From Solen grandis (Eukaryota > Mollusca > Bivalvia > Adapedonta > Solenidae), in NCBI GenBank assembly GCA_021229015.1, contig CM037794.1, forward strand, positions 43,109,126-43,173,125: a DNA stretch of 64,000 nt, written 5' to 3'. Below are positions 24,758-36,459 of the stretch, one piece after another. Within the stretch, counting starts at the first letter, position 1. Every line of letters begins with the position of its first letter. The notes under the pieces are model-generated. The model did no database searches. It was not told where the DNA came from and saw only the letters and a list, made by a program, of their open reading frames with translations. The position numbers were made by a program, and so were the translations under genes.

Positions 24758-24885
24758 CCTTGTTACAGAAAACAATTGTTTCATTTTAAAATGCAGATGT
24801 ACTCTGGTGAGCGTCTATGGCCCTTGGGCCTCTTGTTTCAATTTCTTTTCAACTTATACAGAGCCTATACGACTTATGTCAAGTC

Positions 24886-25794
24886 TAAGGCCTAGTTTAC
24901 ATCAGCCGTGCCATATTTTGTTTGTACAATATTTAAGTTCAAGGGTGCCGTAGACAAATTGCATTGTAATCTAGGCAGGTCCACCATGGTCTTTGAGATC
25001 GCAAGGCAGTCGTATGATGTTCATACATCTGTCTCATGGGTTGCAAGAATTTCCAGCTTGAAAGTAGGTAAAATAAACAACATTTTGTACAGTGGTTGCA
25101 AGATGGCCACATAGCAACCCTAAGACTACCACAAGAATGCCGTGAGATAATTGTAAGAATTTGTCAAAATCTTGTGGGTACTGAACACACAAGAATTCGC
25201 AAGACTGTCAAACAAATATCTTATGGTGACCGTGCATTCATCGTACAAATAAAATGCAAGAGCACCACCCATCAACCTCATAGTTTTATTATCCCTGGTT
25301 AAACATCTGATCATTTTTGGCTATCCCACCACATCATGTTGCCCTTTTAAGAAGAAGACTCTGTGAAGAAGAAGAGTGTCACACAACAATTGTAGAAGTG
25401 TTGTGCAGCTGCAGTGCAACTTGTGTGATTGTCTTTCAATTTGCATCACTCTTGCTATAACATTCTGAAAGGACGCACGGCGTTCGTAAGATGCCCGTAA
25501 GGCTGTCTTGCTACAGTCACATGAAGCAGCTCCGCTTGCAAACATGCAAACTCCTGCAAAAATCATGAGTCAGATGTACGGTTGTCTTAAGTCTGCCTTA
25601 AGTCTGTTGTGCGGCAGCAATGCGGCATCCACTGATTGTCAAAAAATTGCAGAAATAATATGCATGTTGAGAATTCAGTTTTTGACTTTGCGACATCTAG
25701 GTACAACAATCTTGCAGCTATTGCATGAAACCCAGTGATTTTTGCCAAAAATGTTATTGCAGAGGGCCGTAATGCTGATGTAAACCCGGCTTTA
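24886..25794. mobile_element. 909-bp element with 21-bp inverted ends
   Basis: TAAGGCCTAGTTTACATCAGC at the left matches the complement of the right end (GCTGATGTAAACCCGGCTTT A) with three differences. The interior has no long coding frame, so it would be non-autonomous. Clear target duplications were not found. The superfamily cannot be named from the ends alone. Confidence 0.6.
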
Positions 25795-26244
25795 CAGATC
25801 ACACAGCAAAGTGCATTTATGAGTCTGTTCTTTTTATTGAAAAATGTATGCCCCTTTTTTTGCACATTTGTTTTTACCCTATCTAAAAGGAAGCTTCAAA
25901 CAGTGGCTTTATACATTTGATTGAGCAGCCTACTCATAAACTGTGATCTGCTAACTTATTGTCAGTATTTTAATTTTGGTTCCATTTAGTGTGACAGGGC
26001 CCTTTCAGGTAGGAGACTGTGATTGCTTACTAGTTTAGCATCAGTAATAGTGTAAGTAAAAGAAATATTAAACAGATTTTATTTGCAGGATTCTACACAT
26101 TCTACCGCATCTTATTTCCCCCTTCCTTACTTACACCTTACCCGCCCACCCAGTCACACATCCTCGATCCTGGAAACAACCTTACATATGAAATGCAATG
26201 CAAGGTTGATACAGGAGAACTGTATTAACAATATGAATATATAT
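25795..26244. other. Non-coding DNA, no feature recognised
   Basis: AT-rich spacer between two elements, with nothing supported. Confidence 0.5.
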
Positions 26245-26388
26245 AACAAGAATGTTCTTTTAAACACGTGTCACCTGCTGAAGCGTGATGGACAAGCATG
26301 ATGGTAAAAAATGATGGACAGACAGACAAATGGACAGACAATGGAAAAGTGATCCCTGTGTGTCACCTCTGCTTACAGCAGGTGACAC
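26245..26388 (-). mobile_element. GTGTCACCTGCTG short element, copy 2
   Basis: Begins AACAAGAATGTTCTTTTAAACACG, then TGTCACCTGCTGAAGCGTGA, and ends GCTTACAGCAGGTGACAC. The middle has GGACAGACAGACAAATGGAC simple-sequence expansion. Reverse orientation relative to the 9411 copy. Confidence 0.75.
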
Positions 26389-27452
26389 ATCAAAATGTAT
26401 ATTATACATGTATATAAAAACCTATATATATTTGCATATCTATTCTAATCAGACAAAATATTTCAATAGTCAACAGCTTAACCTTTTTCCAGAAATTAGG
26501 GAAAATGAAAGAAATATTTAAATTACAGTTTTCCTTTTAAGAATGAGATTTTTAAGGGAAAGGATACAAAAAAATAAAAAAATGGGTTGCCTAATGAGAA
26601 TGAGTTGTAAATTGATGTGACCAAACAGGGGTATTGATCACTCTCTGTGACAGCTGTGATATTGAAGCAGAAATTTTGCCTGCATTTATTGCATATTTAC
26701 TTTATTTTTGAGAAATCGGCCTGCAAGCCAAAGGTCATATCTCTGTTTTGACATTTTTACATATCCGCCAAACATATCTGTGTTTTTAACATGAAGTTCC
26801 GTCTGATATGCTGGTATATCATGCAGTCACATTGCTGATTGTGAAATGTTGTCATGTGTTCTGATGCTATCTCAGTCAACTGTGAAATTCCATCTTGCAC
26901 ATTGGCGCGTTTCTCCCAACTGTGAAATTCCATCTTGCATGTCTGCATGCAGATATGCACTAGATTTATATTGCTCTTTGACAAATGTAATAAACATGAT
27001 GTCATGAAAAAACGATTCCCACAGCTTATGACTGGTAAAACTTGACATCTGGCAGATACTTCTGATTATTTGTGTTTTTGAGCTCACCGGGCCACTGGCA
27101 GAGTTTTATGTCAAGAAAAAAAAAAAATGTCAAGTTTTTGTCAGAATATGATTTCCTTCCTTTTCTTTTTTCTAAGAGGAAAATAATCTGTACCCTTTTT
27201 TGCGTGATTGTCTGGGTGCTAAGTTTTCAATCAAGATATAAATCTACATTGCTAAAAAGTCTATTATCAGTCCAGTAGGTCAGGAGTTGTGGTCCTTGAA
27301 TTAGCAAAATATATATCACATTGCTAACACTCTAGCATTTGCATTTATAAAGCAATCTTGATCAAACTTAGCTATAATGTTAATGACATTAATATCATTG
27401 CATCTTTATGGACTCAATGATATTCAGGTGACTGGTAAAGGGCCAGCATAGC
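26389..27452. other. Non-coding DNA with a small duplication
   Basis: CAACTGTGAAATTCCATCTT is present twice, at about 26878 and 26918. No gene is supported; overlapping minus-strand frames at 26757-27087 include this duplication. Confidence 0.45.
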
Positions 27453-27462
27453 CCTCTTTTGA

Positions 27463-27676
27463 CTTGACTTGACTATTTGAGTTTACCGTCGCTTTGACAG
27501 TATTTCAGTCATATAGCGATGTCCAGCTAATTACAGGTGGAGGAAGACCCCAAATGCACAGAGGCATCCGGGTAGAACCACCGACCTACTGCAAGTTAGC
27601 TGGAAGGCTTCCTCACATGAAAATGTGAATGACCCTGCCGGGATTCGAACCCACGTGGTGAGGGGCTGAGTAAGTG
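27463..27676 (-). mobile_element. tRNA-headed SINE, 5'-truncated
   Basis: Minus-strand copy of the family seen whole at 46150-46412. It keeps a Pol III B-box-like GGGTTCGAATCCC, the conserved core (GTGAGGAAGCCTTCCAGCTA, GTCGGTGGTTCTACCCGG) and a tail of TCAAG repeats, but the A-box end is missing. It is flanked by a 10-bp target duplication CCTCTTTTGA (27453-27462 and 27677-27686), as expected for LINE-driven insertion of a 5'-incomplete copy. Confidence 0.85.
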
Positions 27677-27719
27677 CCTCTTTTGATGAAGGACATGGAT
27701 TCAAAACTGACAGATGGTG

Positions 27720-27961
27720 TTAACCCTTTCCCTCATAGAGGACACCATGAAAAGTCCTATGCGAACAGCATAAAACCAGATCAGCCTGCGAGTAAATCGC
27801 AGGCTGATCAGGTTTTATGCTGTTCGCTGCTCCTTAGTGGTCTGGAAATGAGGATTTTGTAAATAAATTTGGTAAGGTTTAACTGTGGTTTTCTGCAGAT
27901 CAGGCTTTATGCGATACCTATTGAGGGCGTCAAAATGAGTATATATGAGGGAAAGGGTTAA
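27720..27961 (+). mobile_element. TTAA-flanked 242-bp MITE, copy 4
   Basis: Full length, hairpin at 27761-27827 with TAAATCGCAGGC at its loop. It inserted 44 bp right of the SINE. The 62-codon frame at 27674-27862 is part of this element, not a gene. Confidence 0.9.
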
Positions 27962-28251
27962 AAGGTGTTAGCATCATTAATTCTGTTAAAAAAAAGGGTT
28001 TCAGTTCATGTGAAAGAAACTATTGATTTAAAAGGATTTAACTTATTTTGAAGAAATTATGGATTATTCTTGCAAAAATATTTGTAAATAAAATAAACTT
28101 TGGTACTTTGAATTAATGGAAGTGAAAATTAGGGATGATAATCTTTCTTTGTACCTCGAACTAGGCACTGAGTACTTGTCCAACCCAGCATCCACAGACA
28201 GGGACTTCATGAAACATAACTTATACAGACATGCTTCCTGATTGACATTTT

Positions 28252-28360
28252 TTGTCACCTGCTGTAAGCAGAGGTGACACAGGGATCACTACTCTTTTCC
28301 ATTGTCCGTCTGTCCATGCTTCAGCAGGTGATGCATATGTACCAGAGAACACTCTTATTT
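28252..28360 (+). mobile_element. GTGTCACCTGCTG short element, copy 3
   Basis: TTGTCACCTGCTGTAAGCAG at the left, GCTTCAGCAGGTGATGC near 28320-28333, and a tail ACCAGAGAACACTCTTATTT. Same orientation as the 9411 copy; the final motif has CTCTTATT for CTCTTGTT. Confidence 0.75.
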
Positions 28361-28445
28361 AAATCAACCAACCCTTGTTTGTCAAGATGCTGCCACTAAT
28401 AAATGACTTCCAAAGATAATTTATGTGCATAATTACCAATATATG

Positions 28446-29494
28446 CAGACCTGTGAACTTTATTCGGTCTGAAAGTGGGAGATCTGTGCTCCCAAAGTGG
28501 GAGATTGGGTTGTGTGAGAGGGAGATTTTTCGCAGCGCGTTTTTTTCGCACTACAGTAATAACAAAACACATTTTTTTTTATTATTCATTTACTTTTATT
28601 TCATTTTTTATTACTTATTAACTAATTACTTACATGTAAAAATGTTTGCGCCAACACATTCGCCAAATGAGAAAAATTAGAGCCAAATTTAAGAAGTTGG
28701 AGCCAAATTTAAAGCAAGTGGCTCCAATATGTTTTCAGAATACTTTATTGTCTTTATATTCTGGTATGATATATGCATTTGTTATACTTGGACTGTCAAA
28801 GACATATTCAATTGGTGCATAATATTTAAAAATAAAAATTTTAAAATTTAAAAATATGTTGAAATAAAAACATTACAAAAATTAAAAAAAAATTTATTAA
28901 AAAAATTAAAAAAAAAAAAAAAAAAAAATTTGGGTACGTTAAATATTGGGTTTTGGTTTTTTTTTTATGGACATATCTATTTACCAGTTGGAATCTAGTG
29001 GTTAACCAATTAATCAATTTAAATGTTTTAAAAGAAACGGTAGTAAACATTGCTGATGTTTTTCGCAAATGGCCGCCATTGTGATGATTGCGCAATTTCA
29101 TAACAGTTCCAAATGCAGGTATAAACAAAAGTCAGTAGAGGGTGTGACAAATGTAAACAAGTTATAAGCTGCCAATACTATCCGAGTATTCCACATCTTT
29201 GCATAATTAGGAAGCCTTAAAATGCGTGTTGATTGGATAATCCCACAGCAGGTGCTGGTTACTTTAAGTAGTATACAGTGTAGAGCGACCTGTATTTTTG
29301 TGCATTACGGAACTTAAACAACCGCGGTACTAATTTACTGATTTCTTCTTCGTATGCGCCAAACAAAGTTGATAAGCGGTATATTGGGGGCCTTGAGATC
29401 AAAGGCGGTAGATTTCTGGTGTTGGTCGGTAGACCGGGAGATGCAAGCAATTATCGGTAGCTCCCGCTCAAAATCGGGAGAGTTCACAGGTCTG
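28446..29494. mobile_element. 1.05-kb element with inverted ends, hAT-like
   Basis: CAGACCTGTGAACTT (28446) and AGTTCACAGGTCTG (29481-29494) are inverted, and just inside both ends are GGGAG/CTCCC phrases. Direct repeats TATATG flank the element (28440-28445 and 29495-29500). CAG-initial ends suggest the hAT superfamily, although a 6-bp rather than 8-bp target duplication is unusual for it. The interior is low-complexity A/T with no transposase frame. Confidence 0.65.
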
Positions 29495-29648
29495 TATATG
29501 CATCTATATTGTATTGTTGCCTAGCAACCAAAAAATTGTAAAAAAATTTAATCGATGATTTTTATCTTACACTTTACTGATCTGATCTGTTATCAGTAAC
29601 AGCTTTTAGTAAGATTATATTATTTTATTACTGATTAAGGGCCCTACT

Positions 29649-29748
29649 NNNNNNNNNNNNNNNNNNNNNNNNNNNNNNNNNNNNNNNNNNNNNNNNNNNN
29701 NNNNNNNNNNNNNNNNNNNNNNNNNNNNNNNNNNNNNNNNNNNNNNNN
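29649..29748. other. Assembly gap, 100 N
   Basis: Exactly 100 N characters, the customary placeholder for a gap of unknown size. The true distance and any sequence between 29648 and 29749 are unknown. An 88-codon frame with X residues crosses it and has no meaning. Confidence 0.99.
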
Positions 29749-32700
29749 AAAAAACTTTTCAAGTTATGTAAACAGGTTCTCAATATATTTAAGATTAACC
29801 GTTTAAATGCTTTAAATGAACAAGTATCCTCAACGAATCTAAGAATAGATAGCAACATATGATTTGGCAGAATAAACAAAATAACAATCTTCATGTTATT
29901 AGAAAAGGCTTCGAAAACATTATGTAAGACATTTCCCAGTGCAATGAATTGCTATTATATATACTACATTATTACTACATATTATATTTTCTCTTGCATT
30001 CTATTTTGGCGGATTTCGTCCCCTAAATAAATCATTGGACATATCCACGGATAAAATCTTCAAAATTAATCCCCAAACCCAACTTAAATGAAACTATCTA
30101 TCCATATTTCTTGATATTAATTTATTAGTTAAAAAAAAACAAAATAAACATCTGGACGTCTGTTGTAACGGCCATTTCCTCGCTCGAGTGTTTGAGTAAT
30201 GCGACTGATTCTTCCTACAACAGCTATGCTACATTTATATACGGTGAGAACTACACGGGCTGTGCACAGGCTGTGACGTGGTTTCTGTTGCTTTTCAAAC
30301 TCCTATGCATTGATAACCTCCCCTTATACAAAACACCTAGTTAATTAGAGAGCATGAAGGGGAAATCACTGTAGAGAATTTATAAGCAACTGTCCTTCTT
30401 TTGGTAATTCTATACTAGGTTGAAGTTTAAATGCAACAGTGTAAAACCTTCTGTTTTATATCTAAGTACAAACAGTTTTGAACTAGAAAATTTGAGACCC
30501 GATACCTGAATAATATGACTTAACTTTCCTTAGCACAGGAATTAAAACTAAAATGTAAATGTTTATACCGAGATATGTTTGTTTCACGCATGCTTCTATT
30601 TATGTATACATACTGAAAAAAGGCCAAGAACAAACGTTTCTGCCAGAATAAAACTTCTTCAAAGTAAGAGATTTAAAAACTGATGAGATTAAAATTTACA
30701 GAGCATTACAATTCAAAGTAGACCAAGTGACCCAGCGCTAACATTCCAATCAAGGCAACCATTGCTACAACTCGCGTCCTCCCCTAAATCATCTTTCTAA
30801 ACACCATTCCCTGAGGCATAACGGGGAAATGGTTGCCCTCCTTATCCCTTACATCGCCGATCGTAACAGCCTGTGTACAGCATGTCTACATGTATAACTA
30901 CTTGGAGAATGAGGTAATTCAAATAAAAGTTACATACATATATCTCTTCACACATTGCAAAGAATCAAAATGAGATATAAACAAAGACACCGTTGTTTGT
31001 GCTTACACTTATTGAATACCGTGATACAAGTATAAAAATTCCCTGCGTAGTTAAAAACAAAAAAGTACAACTCAACACGAAGAAACAGACAGACAAAACG
31101 ATAAGGTCAACAAATTGTAACGTACAAGAAAGTAGCGAAGTTCTGTGTTAACCAAACATATACCTGAGAACCTTAGAGAAACAAAACAAAAAGACTTAGT
31201 CATTTATGTGTACATTCAATACACAGTAAACAAAAATGCAAGTAATATTATTTATATATATATAATTAGAAATAAAATATGGTCGTGGTTAATAAGACAG
31301 AAGTTCAGCAACAGTTACGTCCCCTTGCATTTGGTCTTCAAACTCCTTTGCACATTCGGATCAACTCAGCGAGCGAGCTACCAGCAAAGATCGGGAACAG
31401 CCGAGCAGATGATACGATTGACACTGAGCAGGGAGGCAACTGTCATGAACTGCAGTAGTTCGTAACTAAAACACTTAAATAAATCAATTGAAAAAATGTG
31501 ATTGACATCATTGTTGATAAATTAACATTTCCGTACATTATGCTGTGCTAAAACTGTTGAAGTAAACTATATTAAAACACTTTAGCAACAAAGCAACACA
31601 CATATGATCGTACGTTTGTGTCAAGATCTGATAAGTAAGTTAGAAGTTAGAGAACACCTCTTCTATTGTTCGTAGTTGTACTGATGTCTTACGTGTTTAT
31701 CTTTGAGCATATCATAATACTACTTCCACTGAAGTACTGATGTCCATTTTCAGAACATGATTTTGAAATGAAACATGGATGATACAAGGAGTCCGAACTG
31801 AAGTTCTGCAATTATCTAGAAAGGAACTAATTGTAATGCAAGATTATTAAAAGAAGTGGAACAGCACTTAAAAGAGATTTCAGCACTTTCGATGCGAAAA
31901 GAAAACATAAGTAAAGGTCATTAAAAACACCAAGATTGAGAATAAAACAGCACTTAGACAGTATCCATCTGAGCACATTTACAATGTAAAATTTTATATA
32001 GGTAAAAGATAAAAGCTGTATCAATAATACCATCTCGGTTGCACTGCAAAATAAAGACATATTTCAAGTTAAAAAGCATCACCTTCACTGCCATTAATGT
32101 CTAACAAAAACCTATTGAGGTTTTTGATGTCTAAATATGCAAACATTATAACCAACAATGGCACTTAAATTAAAAAGAATTTTATGTTATTTAAAACTTA
32201 AGTCCTTCGAGATACTGAAGTTCTTTTGACATAAAATATTTATAGCATGTGAGACGTGGTCAATTTAGATACCATAAAATGTACTTGGACCATCTGATTG
32301 TTTTGAAGTTTGTAATGGCTGTGAAATTTCAAATGTTTTGATGTAAAGCGTGGAACCCGTACAAGATTATCATAAGCCTTTAGAAAAGCTATAGCTGCTG
32401 ATCTACTTTTACCTTGAAAGCTTCTCTTACGTAACAAAAAGTTAACAGATATGTTTATCAGTAATGCCATCAATCAGCTCAACATGAAATATGAATAGTT
32501 AATGTAGTTTTAATGCTGCAAAATTCAAATACTGTGAAAACGATGGTCCAAATGTAGCTTGAAGTGCACAAGGAAACACCTTTTTGTTTCAGATTTTGAA
32601 TTTGGATTTACGAATAAACAATAATTAATTCTTTAAAAAAGAATATATCAAGGATTTATGCTTCATTACTCTTGAGTAAAATGTATCCAGAAACAAGCCA

Positions 32701-35700
32701 TACTGCTGCTGGTGCAAAAAAGTTACTTTATGTTAAAACAGAATTGTTTAAAACTGAGAGAACAGACCAAATAATCGGCATCATGTGTCCCTATCCAGTG
32801 GCATATTTACATGACTATTATTATGCAGAACACCAGTTACAGAACAAAGAATCTGTACAAAAACCCGCTTTCCAACAAAATATCATGAAAAACGTATTCA
32901 ATTCTAAAAGACTATCTATAACAGGATAACATACATAAATATATTTATATATAGAAGAAAAACCATTCAGATATACACGCCTGACTCATGTTACAAAAAG
33001 AAAACAAAAAAAGAGCTTAAAGCTAAAAACAAATATTGTCTTTGAAATCGCCAAATATCAGTTTAAAAGTATTATTCATCCCCTTACATTTTATGCCATG
33101 CTTAAAATGTGATCTTTGGCCTTGACATAGCAGAGATTCTTGTCTTGGAACAGTGGGCGATTCTACATCTCAATATGCTCAAGAAAACACATCCAGAGAC
33201 ACGACAATATTTAGTTGTCATGTCTGAAGTAACCATAATTAATTTTTGGATTTAGAAAATGGACAGTTAATAAGAAATGACGATGATTTTGAGATCAGTT
33301 CACAGTCTGATAATGCAATAAGTGACATGGCAGTTCTTAATGCAGACGCCCCTGTTCCTGTTGGACAAAAACCTCTAGTACATCTAGCCACATCTACATT
33401 AGAATTCTTAAATCCACTCTCCGCCTTAATAACACTTGGCTGGTTTAGTTCTTTTTCCATCCATAACATACGAGATTACACCCTTAGAATATGTAAACAA
33501 TAACAACAATAATATGTTTGACTATTAGAAACCAGAATACCAAGTTTGATGATTAGAAATCTAACCTGGATACCAAGTTTGATCTCGAGTACCCTATTTG
33601 ATAATTAAAGGTCCATCTTCGTTCACGATTAAGACTTGAATTAGACCTAAGAATTCTAATGCAAATTGCCTTGGACGACTGATACAGAATATATCCCACA
33701 GTGTTGGTGTTTGTTTTTGAACAAACATTTCAACATTATCAAAATGAAGCACTATTCTTGAGTAAAACAGGGATACATTCTAATCAAATCCTCAAGACAT
33801 TAGAGAGTAGTCTATGTCCATATTTTCAGAATACACATCTTCTTCTGAAATAGTGTGCATGTTTTTCACTTCTTCTAAATGTGCATTTGTTTTTGTTTCA
33901 TGCAGATAAGACTATGATTCAAATTTAAGTGTCATTACGTTGTAATTTGATGTGCATTTCCCATTTTGACCGAACCAGTATTGCTACCCTGTGAGGGAAA
34001 CATCGTCATGAAATTACGGACAAGTCTACGATTTAACACTGTCTTCTAAAGACTATCTATAACCCTAGGACAATCTTTGATTGTCTGAATAAAAGTACAA
34101 TTAAAGAAAACCTGGTGTAGTGTCCCCAATTTATTAGCAAAATGCTACATAGTGATATAGTTTGTTCTCCCATGTGATTTCCCCATGTTCTGTTACCTTC
34201 TTCTTGAGTCGTATAACAAAAAATGATCGCCGGTTTGTAGTCCATACAAAATGGCTACAATATAATTATGATAGGTGATTGCAATGCACAAATGGTAAAA
34301 AATAAGATCAATTGGACAACATATTTCATGTATGAATCCTATAGTTGTATTAACATAAAACATAATTCTAAAAAATGAATTAATTCCTGACATACCGAAG
34401 CTGAGAGAAATATAGTTACACATATACAAATACCCGTTTCATAAGAAAACTAGTTCGCTCTGAATAAATAAATATGGTCTAAGTTCTCTATATAGAAAAA
34501 GTATTAACATTTTCATATTAAATGACATCTACGTTTAGCTGAATACTACATTTGGTTGAGTTTTTCTTTCCTTCAAAATTCGCAAAATGAAACAAAAATT
34601 ACGAACACTTGAACAAGATTAAAATGGAAACAATTTTAGTGACAAATATTAATGATTTTAAATGGAAGATGCATCACCGAAATGCGATCCAGTTCTGGAA
34701 AAGGTGAATGATTTTACTATAAAAAGGGAAAAAAAAAGAAAGAAAATGCTTTCGTCTGTTGCATTTTCGAAATGTATTTCCATACCTGATTATTTTTAAA
34801 CTTGGCGTAGCTGCCCCAGAGTATATTGTGCTTCTGTATGCATTCTTTTTGCTATGAAAATATGCTCACGGTACATAAGTGACATTTCCGACAATAAAAT
34901 TAAACAAGAGAGGTAGTGGAGCGTAAAAATGATGATGCTTACAATAAACAAAAAAATTACTGAACTTTTCAACTTCTTATTCCAAGGATGTGCCTTTCCA
35001 GTGTTTACCATGAATTCAAATTGGCTTACAGGCTATCCAAAAGCTATTATATGTTTAGATAATATACAGTCAATGGCTGAACTTTTTTTTTTATTTTTTT
35101 TATTTTTTTTTGGCAAGCAGTTGACCTAATTATGAAAGGAAAAGGATTGGCTGTAAATTCTACTGCGAAAATCTATAAAGGTGCATTTAATGAAATACAT
35201 TGTATTACCAGAAATATATTTTGTAGATATAATGTTTTTCTTCAAAAATTGTTTTTCTTTACATAGAAATTTATGGAGAATGTCAAAAAGTTCAGTAAAA
35301 TTCTAGTCTCAATAAACAAATGATCAATACTACACTTCTATTATGCAATGGCAGACAAACCCAAACAGACATTTTCTTTCTCGCATCCAGGCATTACAAC
35401 AGTTGCTTATTCGTTAAGATATCCATTCTACACTCTAGCTTGAACCTTGTAGATAGTATTTATAAAATATAATAAGCAATAGAACATTCATAAACGTGTA
35501 TGTACTGATTTAGGAACTAAAACATCTGTAGAAAAATTTCGTTCATTAAGCCGTTTTGTTAATTTCAATAACATAATTTATGATTTTATTTAAAAAAAAG
35601 AATAAACTTCATATCTAACTTTCTTAAGTTCAATCTAAAATATCTAAAAAATAAAGAAACTTAAAGTCTAAACAAATAATAAACATGAATATTAATCATT

Positions 35701-36459
35701 TTGAAATGTGTCGCTAACAATTGTGTCTTAAAAACAGTTTTAACAAATTATATATTACCTTGAATATGTTTGGTTTGACCCTCCAGTAAAAAAAAGAGTC
35801 AAGATTTACCGCTACTGTCTTGGTAACCAATTCTAAGACAATTTTTTCCTTCCATATTCTGTCCACACTTTCACAAGATTCACTCATGTATTATGTCATT
35901 GTTTAATATATATATAGTCAAAATAAGACTAAATGAAAAGTTTAAGCAAAATGAATATATGGCAACGTTGACAATTCTTGTTACAAAAAGACAAAGAACA
36001 ATTCTATGATATAATAATGACAATTCTATATAACCCTGATTAAATACAATACAACACAACAAAGTTTATACCACTCAGGTATGGTAATAATTACTAAAGC
36101 AAATAGAAAGTCAATGAGCGTCTTCTGAAACAGAGCATCACTCTGTCTACATCAAACATCTGTATGACACAGATGTCAATTGAGGTAATTTACGTCATCA
36201 GTCCTATAATATAATGTTCATCACCATTGTAACAACACATAGTTCTGAACGCACAATATATAGTCTCTATGAAATAAAACTCATTTATATTTCTATACAT
36301 TTAACATTTTTTCGAGATTACTTTAAATACAAAAAAAACTTCAATCTTCGAACATTAGTCACATACGCGAATATATCATCCTCAATGTAATAAAAAGAGG
36401 CATCAGTCATCGAATAAATGCTTAAAGCAACCCGTATCATGTTGACTACTCAGCTCATC
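29749..36459. other. Repeat-poor region downstream of the zinc-finger gene
   Basis: About 6.7 kb with no recognised mobile element, in contrast to the sequence left of the gap. The part next to the stop codon is presumably 3' UTR of the minus-strand gene; the first AATAAA signal I noticed on that strand is at 35590-35585, about 870 nt past the stop. Higher-complexity patches at 30140-30310 and 31300-31460 could be conserved UTR or regulatory DNA. Two overlapping frames at 33239-33503 (85 codons plus, 76 codons minus) have fairly protein-like composition but no motif or firm splice context. Confidence 0.4.

Larger units (their letters stand above)
23530..24838 (-). mobile_element. Pearl/Helentron-like non-autonomous element
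   Basis: Read on the minus strand it starts AAACAAGAGGCCCAAGGGCC (24838) and ends in a hairpin GAGCAC-TTC-GTGCTC followed by GGTGAGCTAAAA (23530). Between the ends is a core of about 155-bp tandem units (23641-24140). Unique arms, tandem core, and a terminal hairpin before CTAA match what is described for pearl elements of bivalves, now placed with Helentron-derived elements; I assign it by architecture, not by database match. A piece of the TTAA element (24683-24757) is nested inside it. Related copies: 61462-62414 (shared ends only) and 63728-64000. Confidence 0.65.

Noticed and set aside
27474..27680. Possible tRNA gene because of GGGTTCGAATCCC
   Set aside because: It is the B-box of a SINE: it lies in a repeated element with a conserved core, tail and target duplication, and cannot fold as a complete tRNA.
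29628..29894. 88-codon frame across the N run
   Set aside because: It spans unknown sequence, so the frame is meaningless.
33239..33503. Opposed frames of 85 and 76 codons with fairly natural composition
   Set aside because: Each overlaps the other, neither has a motif, and no convincing exon borders are visible.
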